Positions 25,557-34,357 of a DNA stretch of 64,000 nt are shown here, piece by piece. Position 1 is the stretch's first letter; each line of letters starts with the position of its first letter. The notes below the pieces were generated by a model, which was not told where the DNA came from, did not search any database, and saw only the letters and a program-made list of their open reading frames with translations. Made by a program: the position numbers and the translations under genes. This DNA is from CAVQBP01 sp963723205 (GTDB taxonomy: Bacteria > Bacteroidota > Ignavibacteria > Ignavibacteriales > Ignavibacteriaceae): contig CAVRQC010000047.1 in NCBI GenBank assembly GCA_963723205.1, forward strand, positions 1 to 64,000, in the 5' to 3' direction.

Positions 25557-27962
25557 TTGAAGATATCACTAAACTGGTTAAAAGACTATATTGATTTATC
25601 CGGAATCTCTACTACAGAAATTGCAGATAAATTAACAATGTCAGGACTAGAGGTTGAAGATGTCATCGACCAGAATGAAATTTATAAAGATTTTATAGTT
25701 GGATTTGTAAAAGATAAGAAAAAGCATCCGAACGCCGATAAATTATCTTTATGCACAGTATCAAATGGAAAAGAAGATTATCAGGTAATATGCGGAGCTC
25801 CGAATGTTGATGCAGAACAGAAAATTGTATTTGCACCAATCGGTACAATTATACCAAAAGGAAATTTTAAAATCGGTAAGGCGAAAATCAGAGGTATAGA
25901 ATCTTTTGGGATGATTTGTTCTGAGGCTGAACTTGAATTGAGTGATGATCACTCAGGTATAATGGTTTTGTCTAATGGAGTAAAAGAAGGAACACCAATT
26001 ACGGAAGCTTTATCCTTAAACGATGTAATCTTCGAAATCGGAATAACACCTAACCGTCCGGATGCATTATCTCATATTGGTGTGGCAAGAGATCTTGCTG
26101 CAATATTTAACCTTGAATTAAAAATCCCTTCAGTTGAAATTGAAGAATCTTCGGAAGACGTAAATAAACTGGCTAAAGTTGAAATTATAGATGAAATTAA
26201 TTGTCCGAGATATTCATCAAAAATTGTAACTGATGTTGTTATTAAAGATTCTCCGCAATGGCTGAAAACCAGGTTGAAAAATATTGGTCTCCGGCCTATT
26301 AATAATATTGTAGATGTATCTAACTATGTAATGTATGAAACCGGCCAGCCGTTGCATGCTTTTGATTTGGATAATCTTGAGGGAAGAAAAATAGTTATTC
26401 AGAGTACAACTAAAGAAACTAATTTTATTACTTTGGATTCAAAGGAAAGGAAGCTACCTTCCGAAACTTTAATGATTTGTGATTCGGAAAAGAATGTTGC
26501 AGTTGCCGGAGTAATGGGGGGTGAGAATTCTGAAGTCAGTAACAATACTAAAAATATTTTGATTGAAAGCGCATATTTCAATCCATCAAGTATTCGTAAA
26601 ACATCTAAAAATATAGGATTAAGTACTGAAGCTTCGTATAGATTTGAAAGAGGTATTGATCCGAATAATACTGACTTTTCTGCAAAAAGAGCAGCAAAAT
26701 TAATCTCTGAATTGAGCGGTGGTAAAACCGCAAAAGGTATTATCGATGTTTATCCGGACAAAATTGAAAAGAAAGAAGTAAGAGTTCGTTTTGCGAGAGT
26801 CAATAAGCTTTTAGGATTTAATGTAGATAAAAGTTCTGTGATTGATATTCTGAAGAAATTAGGAATGAAGATAGTTTTTGAATCAGATGATGAATACCGC
26901 TTTTTAGTTCCTACCTTTCGACCCGATATAGAAAGGGAAATTGATTTAATTGAAGAAATTGCAAGAATAAATGGATACGATAATATTCCTACACAAAATA
27001 AGATCTCAATTACATTGGATGAAAAAACTGATGAAGCTGAGGTTACAGATAAAGCCCGTAACATTTCTGTAGGATTAGGTTTTTATGAGATAATAAATAA
27101 TCCATTGCAGGGAGAAAAATTATCCAAAATTGTTGGTAGTCCAATTAAAGTACTTAATCCGCAAAGTCTTGATATGCAGTTTTTAAGAACCTCCTTAATT
27201 CCCGGAGGCTTAGAAACTATCTCTAGAAATATTAAAATTGGTGAGAAAAATCTGTCTTTGTTTGAAATTGGAAATGTGTTTAATAAAAAGGATAATAAAC
27301 AGATAGATAGTTTTGAAGATTTTACTGAAGAAAACAAATTATTATTCCTAACATCAGGTTTGGTAAGTAAAAAAGAATGGAATCAACCGGAAATTATGGT
27401 AGATTTTTACCACCTTAAAGGTTTGGTGAATGAATTCTTATTTAACTTTTTACTTGACAATGTTTTAAATGATTCATATTATCACAATGTCGATAGAATT
27501 TTTGATTATAAATTCGAGAAAAAATATAAAAATATAGTCATTGGTTCAGGTGGCAAAGTTAAAAAAGATGTTCTTAAACTTTTTGATATTGAGCAGGATG
27601 TTTATTGTTTCGAATTGAATATAAATTCGCTGAAACAAATTACTGCAAAATCAAAGGCATTTTCAGAGTTGAATAAATTTCCTAAAGTATTCAGAGATTT
27701 TGCATTTGTATTTGACAAAACAGTAAAATATTCCGATGTTAAAGATTATATTAAAGAAAAAGGCTCTGATATTCTAAAAACAGTTGAAATATTTGATCTT
27801 TTTGAAAGCGATAAGTTAGGTCAGGATAAAAAAAGTATGGCATTTTCTTTGGAATATTATTCAAAGGAAAGAACTCTTACGGAAGAAGAAGTAGAAAAAG
27901 ATTTTAATAATCTTATTGTTCAGGTTGAAAAGAAGTTTAATGCTACATTAAGAGGAAATTAA
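25557..27962 (+). CDS. pheT: phenylalanyl-tRNA synthetase beta subunit
   Basis: An 801-residue subunit. Residues 40-150 are the tRNA-binding EMAP/OB domain (VGFVKDKKKHPNADKLSLC). Then come the B3/B4 editing domain (about 205-400, with YVMYETGQPLHAFDLD), B5 (about 405-475), a catalytic-like domain, and the C-terminal ferredoxin-fold anticodon-binding domain (FPKVFRDFAFVFD ... QDKKSMAFSLEYYS). The start is TTG with GAGGAG about 8 bases upstream; starting later would cut the N-terminal domain. The next gene begins one base after the stop. Confidence 0.97.
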   Translation: MKISLNWLKDYIDLSGISTTEIADKLTMSGLEVEDVIDQNEIYKDFIVGFVKDKKKHPNADKLSLCTVSNGKEDYQVICGAPNVDAEQKIVFAPIGTIIPKGNFKIGKAKIRGIESFGMICSEAELELSDDHSGIMVLSNGVKEGTPITEALSLNDVIFEIGITPNRPDALSHIGVARDLAAIFNLELKIPSVEIEESSEDVNKLAKVEIIDEINCPRYSSKIVTDVVIKDSPQWLKTRLKNIGLRPINNIVDVSNYVMYETGQPLHAFDLDNLEGRKIVIQSTTKETNFITLDSKERKLPSETLMICDSEKNVAVAGVMGGENSEVSNNTKNILIESAYFNPSSIRKTSKNIGLSTEASYRFERGIDPNNTDFSAKRAAKLISELSGGKTAKGIIDVYPDKIEKKEVRVRFARVNKLLGFNVDKSSVIDILKKLGMKIVFESDDEYRFLVPTFRPDIEREIDLIEEIARINGYDNIPTQNKISITLDEKTDEAEVTDKARNISVGLGFYEIINNPLQGEKLSKIVGSPIKVLNPQSLDMQFLRTSLIPGGLETISRNIKIGEKNLSLFEIGNVFNKKDNKQIDSFEDFTEENKLLFLTSGLVSKKEWNQPEIMVDFYHLKGLVNEFLFNFLLDNVLNDSYYHNVDRIFDYKFEKKYKNIVIGSGGKVKKDVLKLFDIEQDVYCFELNINSLKQITAKSKAFSELNKFPKVFRDFAFVFDKTVKYSDVKDYIKEKGSDILKTVEIFDLFESDKLGQDKKSMAFSLEYYSKERTLTEEEVEKDFNNLIVQVEKKFNATLRGN

Positions 27963-27963
27963 T

Positions 27964-28281
27964 TTGCCTGATTTAACAAAATATGAGATTCTGTTAAAAG
28001 ATCTTGAAACAATTGCGACTCAGGTTTCAATTTTAAAACATAACTATTACGATTCTGTAAAAAGAGTTAAAGAGCTTGAAGACATGTTATCTTCATATAC
28101 AAAAGAAAATTTAGCTCTTCAAAAGAAAATGGAAAATATGGGGAATGAGCTTAAGATTTTTCAGAATGATTCTGAAAATGATATGATAAATTCATTAAAT
28201 TTAAAGGAGCGCGAAACATTAAAAGTTAAATTAAAAGATTTAATATCAAGAATAGACTATCACTTGTCTGTAGAAAAATAA
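27964..28281 (+). CDS. small coiled-coil protein upstream of zapA
   Basis: A 105-residue protein that I do not recognise by sequence. Residues 8-75 are predicted helical with heptad-like hydrophobic spacing (LLKDLETIATQVSILKHNYY, then VKELEDMLSSYTKENLALQKKM), and the end (LKVKLKDLISRIDYHL) is a second helix. There is no signal peptide or membrane segment. It starts with TTG one base after pheT and is followed 44 bases later by zapA. Position and shape suggest a cytosolic division partner of ZapA/FtsZ, similar in idea to ZapB, but this is inference from context only. Confidence 0.7.
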   Translation: MPDLTKYEILLKDLETIATQVSILKHNYYDSVKRVKELEDMLSSYTKENLALQKKMENMGNELKIFQNDSENDMINSLNLKERETLKVKLKDLISRIDYHLSVEK

Positions 28282-28325
28282 ATTTAAGTTCTTAGTTTTA
28301 CTGAATGTAGGATGGAAATGGTATA

Positions 28326-28622
28326 ATGACGGAAAAAAAGAAGCTTAAAATTAAAATATTTGAAAAAGAATATTCTTTGTTGGTCGAAAATGAAGAAATA
28401 GCAAAAGAACTGGCTATTTATGTTAATAAAGTAATGGAAGAAACAAAAGATGAACTTCCCGATCAACCGGCGCAAACCATAGCGATTATCGCTTGTTTAA
28501 ATATAGCTTATGATTTATTTCTTGAAAAAAATAAAAATAGAGAATTTGTTATACAAGCATCTGATAAAGTAAAAAAGTTAAAGCTTCAGTTGAATGATAC
28601 AACAATATCCGAACCATCCTAA
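28326..28622 (+). CDS. zapA: cell division protein ZapA
   Basis: A 98-residue protein with the ZapA layout: an N-terminal beta part (KLKIKIFEKEYSLLVENEE), the alpha-1 helix IAKELAIYVNKVMEE, then QTIAIIACLNIAYDLF as the dimer/tetramer helix and a charged end. ZapA cross-links FtsZ filaments at mid-cell. Length fits the family. It closes the translation block and is followed at once by the structured RNA region, the arrangement known for 6S RNA in several phyla. Confidence 0.88.
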   Translation: MTEKKKLKIKIFEKEYSLLVENEEIAKELAIYVNKVMEETKDELPDQPAQTIAIIACLNIAYDLFLEKNKNREFVIQASDKVKKLKLQLNDTTISEPS

Positions 28623-28632
28623 AATATTAAAT

Positions 28633-28853
28633 ACCGCTCCGTCAGTTCATACAATATGAAAAACTAACACCAATTCATAGGGAGTCTGACTTACGGCGTC
28701 TATTGCAGGCCTCATCCCGATTTTATCGGGATTCCGAACTGACCTTGTGTCAGAATAATTCGGAACGGTGGAAGCAAAAAGCGTTCGAGCATATTCCCAA
28801 AACTGATGAATAAATAGGGTTTTTCCTATTAATCAGTGGCTGGCGGAGATGGT
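28633..28853 (+). ncRNA. ssrS: 6S RNA (SsrS) candidate
   Basis: This G+C-richer 221-base region lies in the 398-base gap between zapA and rny. Its ends close on each other: CTCCGTCAGTT (28637-28647) pairs over 11 positions with GGCTGGCGGAG (28838-28848), counting G-U pairs, and ACC (28633-28635) with GGT (28851-28853). The middle holds an 8-bp hairpin at 28714-28732 and a nested one in which TTCCGAA (28732-28738) pairs with 28759-28765 and CTGAC with GTCAG. A long rod with a closing stem, unpaired middle and apical stem, placed after zapA, fits 6S RNA, which holds sigma-70 RNA polymerase in stationary phase. RNase P RNA, tmRNA and SRP RNA signature motifs are absent. The exact ends are estimates. 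Confidence 0.62.
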
Positions 28854-28900
28854 TTTAAAAACTCATATTACGCATTAGTCTTATTCATAATCTTACTCAC

Positions 28901-28971
28901 AATCAGATTAAGATTATGTAAGATTATCCCAAAGGAATTCCTTTGGAATGATTGAGAATCGGATTAAGATT
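28901..28971. repeat. direct repeat and 18-bp palindrome before rny
   Basis: AATCAGATTAAGATT at 28901-28915 recurs with one change at 28957-28971. Between them, 28929-28946 is a perfect 18-bp palindrome (half: CCAAAGGAA). The block sits 50 bases before the rny start and could end the upstream RNA or regulate rny; I do not recognise it as a known element. Confidence 0.5.
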
Positions 28972-29020
28972 TTTCGTCGTATAAATGAGTTAATAATTAT
29001 AACCCGACATTGGAGGAAAT

Positions 29021-30598
29021 ATGGGCGCTATTAATATGGATATTTTATTTCTTATACCAATGGTGATTGTCCTCGTTGCTTTGTTTTTTTATTTTGGATG
29101 GGTTTTCAATTCAAGGATCGGGAAAAGGAGTATAGCTTCGGCTGAAGAACGGGCTAAGCAAATTATTAACGATGCACAAAAAGAAGCAAATAATATAAAG
29201 CGGGAAAAATTACTTGAGGTAAAAGATGAATGGTACAAAAAGAAAGTTGATTTTGATAATGAAGTAAATCAAAAAAAACAAAAATTCGGTAATTTAGAAA
29301 AACAATTAAGTGTTCGTGAAGAGAATATTGAAAGAAAATTTGAACTTGTCCTTAAAAAGGAAAAGGAGAATAAACAATTAGAAAAAGATTTACATAGTGA
29401 AAAAAAAGAATATGAGGTTAAGCTAACCGAAGTTAAGGAATTAGAAACGGAACAAAACCTAAGACTCGAAAAAATTTCAGGTTTAACAACAATTGAAGCA
29501 AAAAAAATGCTTATGGAAAACCTGATAAACCAGGCTAAGGTAGATAGTGCTCAAAGGATTAAGGAAATACATGATCAAGCTAAAGCCGATGCTAAAAGAG
29601 ACGCTCAAAAGATAATAGTTCAGGCAATTCAAAGAAGTGCTGCCGACTATGCTATTGAGACTACTGTTTCTGTAGTACAAATCCAGAATGATGATATGAA
29701 GGGGAGAATCATTGGCAAAGAAGGTAGAAATATCCGCTCTTTCGAAGCAGTAACTGGTGTGGATGTTATTGTTGATGATACACCGGAAGCAGTTATCCTT
29801 TCATCTTTTGATCAATTCAGACGCGAAATTGCCAGGGTTTCATTGGAAAGGCTTATTGCCGATGGCCGGATCCATCCGGCAAGAATTGAAGAAGTAGTTG
29901 AAAAAGTCAGGCAGGAGCTTGAAGAAGAAATGGTTCGTGAAGGTGAGAATACAATCCTTCAGCTCGGTTTGCACAATATGCATAACGAATTAATTAAGCA
30001 TATAGGTAAAATGAAGTACCGTTCGAGTTATGGTCAAAATTTATTGCAGCATAGTATTGAAGTTGCGTATCTTACCGGAATTATGGCTGCTGAAGTTGGT
30101 TTAGATCCTATTTTGGCAAAACGTGCTGGACTGCTGCATGATATAGGTAAAACTCTAGATAAAAGTGTTGAAGGTCCGCATGCTTTACTTGGTTATCAGC
30201 TTACAAAGAAATATAAAGAGCATCCAATCGTAGTAAATGCAGTTGGTTCACACCATGAAGATATTGAGATGGAACATCCGATTGCTCCGCTTGTACAAGC
30301 TGCCGATGCCGTTAGCGGCGCTAGACCAGGTGCACGTCGCGAACCTCTTGAAGGTTATGTAAAAAGATTGGAAACACTTGAAGCTCTTGCAAAATCATTT
30401 GAAGGTGTTGCTAAAACCTATGCAATTCAAGCCGGGAGGGAAATCAGAGTTGTTGTTGAGCATGATAAGATAAATGACCTTGTTGCAGATAAATTAGCGC
30501 ATGATATTGCTTCTAAAATTGAGGGTGAGATGGAATATCCTGGTCAGATTAAAGTTACTGTGATTCGTGAAGTAAGAAAAATTGGTTATGCAAGGTAA
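29021..30598 (+). CDS. rny: ribonuclease Y
   Basis: A 525-residue membrane-tethered endoribonuclease that starts mRNA decay. Residues 7-28 form one transmembrane helix (ILFLIPMVIVLVALFFYF). A long coiled coil follows to about 200. The KH domain contains GRIIGKEGRNIRSFEAVTG (about 226-244). The HD domain has HSIEVAYLTG and AKRAGLLHDIGK (about 345-385) with the metal-binding HD pair, then GSHHEDIE. The start at 29021 has GGAGG 6 bases upstream. An internal ATG at 29036 (sixth codon) is an alternative. coaE follows after 100 bases. Confidence 0.96.
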   Translation: MGAINMDILFLIPMVIVLVALFFYFGWVFNSRIGKRSIASAEERAKQIINDAQKEANNIKREKLLEVKDEWYKKKVDFDNEVNQKKQKFGNLEKQLSVREENIERKFELVLKKEKENKQLEKDLHSEKKEYEVKLTEVKELETEQNLRLEKISGLTTIEAKKMLMENLINQAKVDSAQRIKEIHDQAKADAKRDAQKIIVQAIQRSAADYAIETTVSVVQIQNDDMKGRIIGKEGRNIRSFEAVTGVDVIVDDTPEAVILSSFDQFRREIARVSLERLIADGRIHPARIEEVVEKVRQELEEEMVREGENTILQLGLHNMHNELIKHIGKMKYRSSYGQNLLQHSIEVAYLTGIMAAEVGLDPILAKRAGLLHDIGKTLDKSVEGPHALLGYQLTKKYKEHPIVVNAVGSHHEDIEMEHPIAPLVQAADAVSGARPGARREPLEGYVKRLETLEALAKSFEGVAKTYAIQAGREIRVVVEHDKINDLVADKLAHDIASKIEGEMEYPGQIKVTVIREVRKIGYAR

Positions 30599-30698
30599 TG
30601 AATATTTTCTATAAAGTTAAAGATTCGAAATTCATTATTCTATCATTTTATATCCGAAGTTTTCTGCTAGAAGATCTCGGGTATAATAACTTCGGGTA

Positions 30699-31315
30699 AT
30701 GAGCCTTCAGATGAAAAAAGGAAAATTAAAAATTGCAATTACCGGGGGGATTGGTTCAGGTAAATCTGCATTTTCAAAATTCATTCTGGAAAAAGACTAT
30801 CCCGTAATAAATGTTGACGATGTATCCAAAGAAATCCTAGTTACTGATAAAAATGTTAAGTTAAAGGTAGAAAAGGAATTTGGAAAAGAATCATTTAAGA
30901 ACGGGAATATAAACAAACAGTTTCTTGCCGAAAAAATTTTTTCAAATCCGTATAATGTAATCAAAATTAATTCTATTGTTCACCCCATAGTTATAGAAAA
31001 AGTTAATATTTTAATCTCTGAAAAATTAAAAGATTCTGATATTGTTTTTGCTGAAGCAGCTTTAATTTATGAAGCTGAAATGGAAAAGTATTTTGATTAT
31101 GTTGTACTTATAACTGCTGAAGATAGATTGAGATTAAATAGAAAAGTTCAGTTTAATAATCTTACTAAGGAACAATTTTTAAAAGAGATGAAAATCAAAT
31201 CCCGGATACAGAAAAGAAGAAAAGAGCCGACTTTGTTTTTGAGAATAATGGAAGTTTAGATGATTTAAAAATGAAAGCAGACTTATTGTTAAAAATATTT
31301 AACGGACTTAAATGA
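30699..31315 (+). CDS. coaE: dephospho-CoA kinase, with a -1 frame change in the C-terminal part
   Basis: The open frame from 30699 to 31259 encodes 186 residues: the P-loop ITGGIGSGKSAFS (about 14-26), VINVDDVSKEI (the CoA-binding Asp region), HPIVIEKV and VFAEAALIYEAEMEKYFDYVVLI. After EQFLK the frame gives EMKIKSRIQKRRKEP, unlike the family. Stepping back one base at 31184 gives R-DENQIPDTEKKKRADFVF then ENNGSLDDL, exactly the CoaE C-terminus, with a stop at 31313-31315. The step is at T_TTA_AAA within TTTTTAAAAGAG (31176-31187). CoaE makes CoA from dephospho-CoA and is essential, so a plain null mutation is unlikely; a sequence error or frameshifting is more likely. ATG at 30711 is an alternative start. 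Confidence 0.85.
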
Positions 31316-31404
31316 AAATCAATTGCCAAGTTACTCGATTGTGAAACTGCTGGTTAGGACTTATTACAATTAGACAATTTCGTAATTAAACAATAAATAA
31401 TATT

Positions 31405-32238
31405 ATGAAAAATGTTGCATTTCAAGGCGAACATGGTGCATTTAGTGAAATTGCATCCAAATTTTTTTTCAGTGAAGAAGTGACAAACGTACCTTCATAT
31501 TCTTTTGAAGAAGTATTTTCAAGAGTTAAAAACAGTAAAGTCGATTTTGGAATAGTCCCGATTGAGAATACACTATATGGAAGCGTTTTTGAAACGTATG
31601 ACCTCTTATTAAAATATTCCCTTACTATTGTAGGTGAACTTAATTTGCAGATTAATCATTATTTAATTGCTCAGAAAAAATATAAATTAACAGAAATTCA
31701 AAGAATCTATTCCCACCCCCAGGCTTTGGGGCAATGTTCTGAATTTTTAAGCAGGTTTAAAAGAACTCATATAACTCCTGCATATGATACTGCGGGAGCA
31801 GCTATTTTAGCACTTGAAAATAAAACCGAACCTTCAGCTGCGATCGCCAGTATAGAGGCAGCAGAGTTTTACGATTTAGAAGTTCTTGAAAGCAATATCC
31901 AAAACAATAAAGAAAATTATACAAGGTTTTTGGTCATCAGCAAGAAAAAAAATGATACCGAAGTTATAAGTCCCAAAACATCAATTTGTTTTGAGTTAAA
32001 AAGTATTCCCGGAGCTTTGTTCAAAGCATTGAGTGTTTTTGCGCTCAGAGATATTGACCTGGTAAAAATTGAATCACGACCGATTCCGCAAAAACCTTTT
32101 CAATATACTTTTTATGTTGATCTATTAGGAAGCCTTGATGACGAGAAAATTATTTTAGCTATAAATAATTTATCTGAAATTTCAAATAATATTAGAAAGT
32201 TCGGAACTTATAATATAGGGGAGACTTATAGTAGTTAA
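31405..32238 (+). CDS. pheA: prephenate dehydratase (monofunctional)
   Basis: A 277-residue enzyme that converts prephenate to phenylpyruvate in Phe synthesis. The N-terminal domain starts VAFQGEHGAFSEIA (4-17), then DFGIVPIENTLYGSV (about 50-64), IYSHPQALGQCSEFL and the catalytic-site NYTRFLVIS (about 172-180). A C-terminal ACT domain (about 195-272; SIPGALFKALSVFALRDIDLVKIESRP) gives Phe feedback. There is no chorismate mutase domain, so prephenate must come from another protein; one candidate is the mutase domain fused to MltG at 34358. It has its own start after a 90-base spacer. Confidence 0.95.
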   Translation: MKNVAFQGEHGAFSEIASKFFFSEEVTNVPSYSFEEVFSRVKNSKVDFGIVPIENTLYGSVFETYDLLLKYSLTIVGELNLQINHYLIAQKKYKLTEIQRIYSHPQALGQCSEFLSRFKRTHITPAYDTAGAAILALENKTEPSAAIASIEAAEFYDLEVLESNIQNNKENYTRFLVISKKKNDTEVISPKTSICFELKSIPGALFKALSVFALRDIDLVKIESRPIPQKPFQYTFYVDLLGSLDDEKIILAINNLSEISNNIRKFGTYNIGETYSS

Positions 32239-32387
32239 AATCTCTTAATCATAATTTTCATCTTAATCCTAAACATAAAATAAGATTGAATATTGCTATT
32301 ATGGTCGCAGTTAAAAGATTAAGAAAATTATAACTTATTAATTCAAAAGATTAATAATATAAAAACTTACTTACAAGGAAGTAAAAA

Positions 32388-33296
32388 TTGAAGTTGATAA
32401 ATGATGCGATAGTTTCTATCGTAAAAATAATGCCTAAACCGATTGTTGGGATTTTTTCGAAAAAATATATTGCCGGCGAAAAACTTGAAGATGCGGTTAA
32501 TCTTGTAAAAAAATTAAATTCAAAAGGTATTTATGCTACCCTGGATGTTCTTGGTGAATCAATAAAAAATAAAGAAGATGCAGTTGCGGCAAAAGATAAA
32601 TGTTTATTAGTCCTTGATAAAATTATTGAAAATAATTTAATGGCTAATTTATCAATAAAACCAACGCAGATGGGTTTAAGTATTGATGAAAACTTTACTT
32701 ATGAACAGGTATACGAGCTTATCCAAAAAGCTAAACAGATTAATAACTTTGTTCGTATAGATATGGAAGATTCACCGTATACCGATAAAACTATTACATT
32801 ATTTAAAAGATTAAAAGAAACTTTTGATAATGTAGGTGTTGTCCTCCAGGCATATTTAAAAAGAACATTTGATGATGCTGTTATTTTAGGCAAACTGAAT
32901 ACAAATTACCGTCTGTGCAAAGGAATTTATATTGAACCGGCAGCTATTGCTTATAAAGATAAACAGAAAATTAGAGAAAATTATCTCGAGACTTTGAATG
33001 TGATTTTAAAATCGGGTAATTATGTTGGTATTGCTACTCATGATGAATTCTTAATTAATGAAGCTTATCGGATGATAAAGGAATTAAATATTCCCAAAGA
33101 TAAATTTGAGTTTCAAATGTTGTTGGGTGTGCGTGAAGATTTAAGAGACAAAATAAATGCTGATGGATATAAAATCAGGATTTATGTTCCTTTTGGTGAA
33201 GATTGGTATGCCTATTCTCTTAGAAGATTAAAAGAAAATCCTCAAATTGCAGGTTATGTATTTAAGAATATTTTTTCATTTAATAATAAACATTAA
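32388..33296 (+). CDS. proline dehydrogenase
   Basis: A 302-residue FAD-dependent (beta-alpha)8 barrel enzyme that oxidises L-proline to pyrroline-5-carboxylate and passes electrons to the quinone pool. Typical blocks are YATLDVLGES, ANLSIKPTQMGL, NFVRIDMEDSPYTDKTI, VGVVLQAYLKRT, RLCKGIY, ATHDE and the C-terminal EFQMLLGVRED ... RIYVPFGEDWYAYSLRRL, whose Arg pair grips the proline carboxylate. This is the short monofunctional type; no P5C dehydrogenase is nearby. The start is TTG with AAGGAAG about 6 bases upstream. tsaD begins 5 bases after the stop. Confidence 0.93.
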   Translation: MKLINDAIVSIVKIMPKPIVGIFSKKYIAGEKLEDAVNLVKKLNSKGIYATLDVLGESIKNKEDAVAAKDKCLLVLDKIIENNLMANLSIKPTQMGLSIDENFTYEQVYELIQKAKQINNFVRIDMEDSPYTDKTITLFKRLKETFDNVGVVLQAYLKRTFDDAVILGKLNTNYRLCKGIYIEPAAIAYKDKQKIRENYLETLNVILKSGNYVGIATHDEFLINEAYRMIKELNIPKDKFEFQMLLGVREDLRDKINADGYKIRIYVPFGEDWYAYSLRRLKENPQIAGYVFKNIFSFNNKH

Positions 33297-33301
33297 TATT
33301 A

Positions 33302-34315
33302 ATGAATATTATAGGAATTGAAAGCTCATGCGATGAAACATCTGTGGCTGTTATATCAAATAATATATTGTCGGCGAATTTAATCTCTTCACAGGATTTT
33401 CATTCCAAGTATGGCGGTGTGGTTCCTGAGCTTTCAAGCAGAGCTCACCTTCAGATGATTATCCCTTTAGTAAGGGATGCATTAAAAAAATCCGGTTTGG
33501 AATTAAAAAATATAGATTTGATATGTGCAACTGCAGGCCCGGGATTAATTGGAGCTTTGTTAGTCGGATTAACTTTCGCGAAAGGATTAGCATATTCATT
33601 AAATAAACCTTTTGTTGCGGTTAATCATATCGAAGGACATATTTTCTCAGGATTTTTAATGGACGAAAAACCAGAATTTCCATTTTTAGTGTTAGTTGTT
33701 TCGGGCGGGCACACTTTGCTTTTATTGGTTAAAAGTTTTACTGAAATAAAAAAACTGGGAACGACTGTTGATGATGCCGCTGGTGAGGCATTTGATAAAG
33801 TAGCAAAAATGTTAGGACTTGGTTATCCTGGCGGGCCAAAAATTCAAAAATATTCCCGTGAAGGTGATAAAAACAAAATTAAGTTCCCGGTCGCCCAGCT
33901 TGCTAATCCTTTGAATTTTTCTTTCAGCGGATTAAAAACTGCTGTATTGAGATATGTGAAAAAAAATTATCCTGATGGGAAAGAAATTCCCCAACAGGAT
34001 ATTTGCGATATTGCTGCATCTTTTCAGGAAGCAGTAATAAAACCGTTAATTACAAATACAGAAAGAGCATTAAATAAATATGAAATCAAATCTCTTTCGC
34101 TTGTCGGAGGTGTTGCTGCAAATTCTGCTTTAAGAGAATCTTTTATCGAATTATCAAAAAGTTTTAATAAAAAAGCTGTCATTCCTAAGTTAGAATATTG
34201 CGGAGATAATGCCGCAATGATTGCTTACAGGGGTGCCAAATTATTTGAGGCAGGGGAAAGACATAATCTAAAATTTAGTCCATTTCCGGGTTTAACTTCT
34301 GAAAATTTTATTTGA
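33302..34315 (+). CDS. tsaD: tRNA N6-adenosine threonylcarbamoyltransferase
   Basis: A 337-residue Kae1/Qri7 family protein. It has GIESSCDETSVAV (4-16), the metal site NHIEGHIFSGF with His at about 109 and 113, VVSGGHTLLL (about 134-143), GEAFDKVAKMLGLGYPGGP, and GGVAANSALRE near the C-terminus followed by CGDNAAMIAYRG. Together with TsaB, TsaE and TsaC it makes t6A at position 37 of tRNAs reading ANN codons. The partners are not in the window. Confidence 0.97.
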   Translation: MNIIGIESSCDETSVAVISNNILSANLISSQDFHSKYGGVVPELSSRAHLQMIIPLVRDALKKSGLELKNIDLICATAGPGLIGALLVGLTFAKGLAYSLNKPFVAVNHIEGHIFSGFLMDEKPEFPFLVLVVSGGHTLLLLVKSFTEIKKLGTTVDDAAGEAFDKVAKMLGLGYPGGPKIQKYSREGDKNKIKFPVAQLANPLNFSFSGLKTAVLRYVKKNYPDGKEIPQQDICDIAASFQEAVIKPLITNTERALNKYEIKSLSLVGGVAANSALRESFIELSKSFNKKAVIPKLEYCGDNAAMIAYRGAKLFEAGERHNLKFSPFPGLTSENFI

Positions 34316-34357
34316 AATTATCTTCAACAGAATTAATAATTTTCTTATCTTTTATTA

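Noticed and set aside
28633..28853. RNase P RNA, tmRNA or SRP RNA instead of 6S RNA
   Set aside because: The conserved core motifs of these RNAs (for example the RNase P GAGGAAAGTC block or a tmRNA tag frame with a CCA-like end) are not visible, and the zapA context favours 6S.
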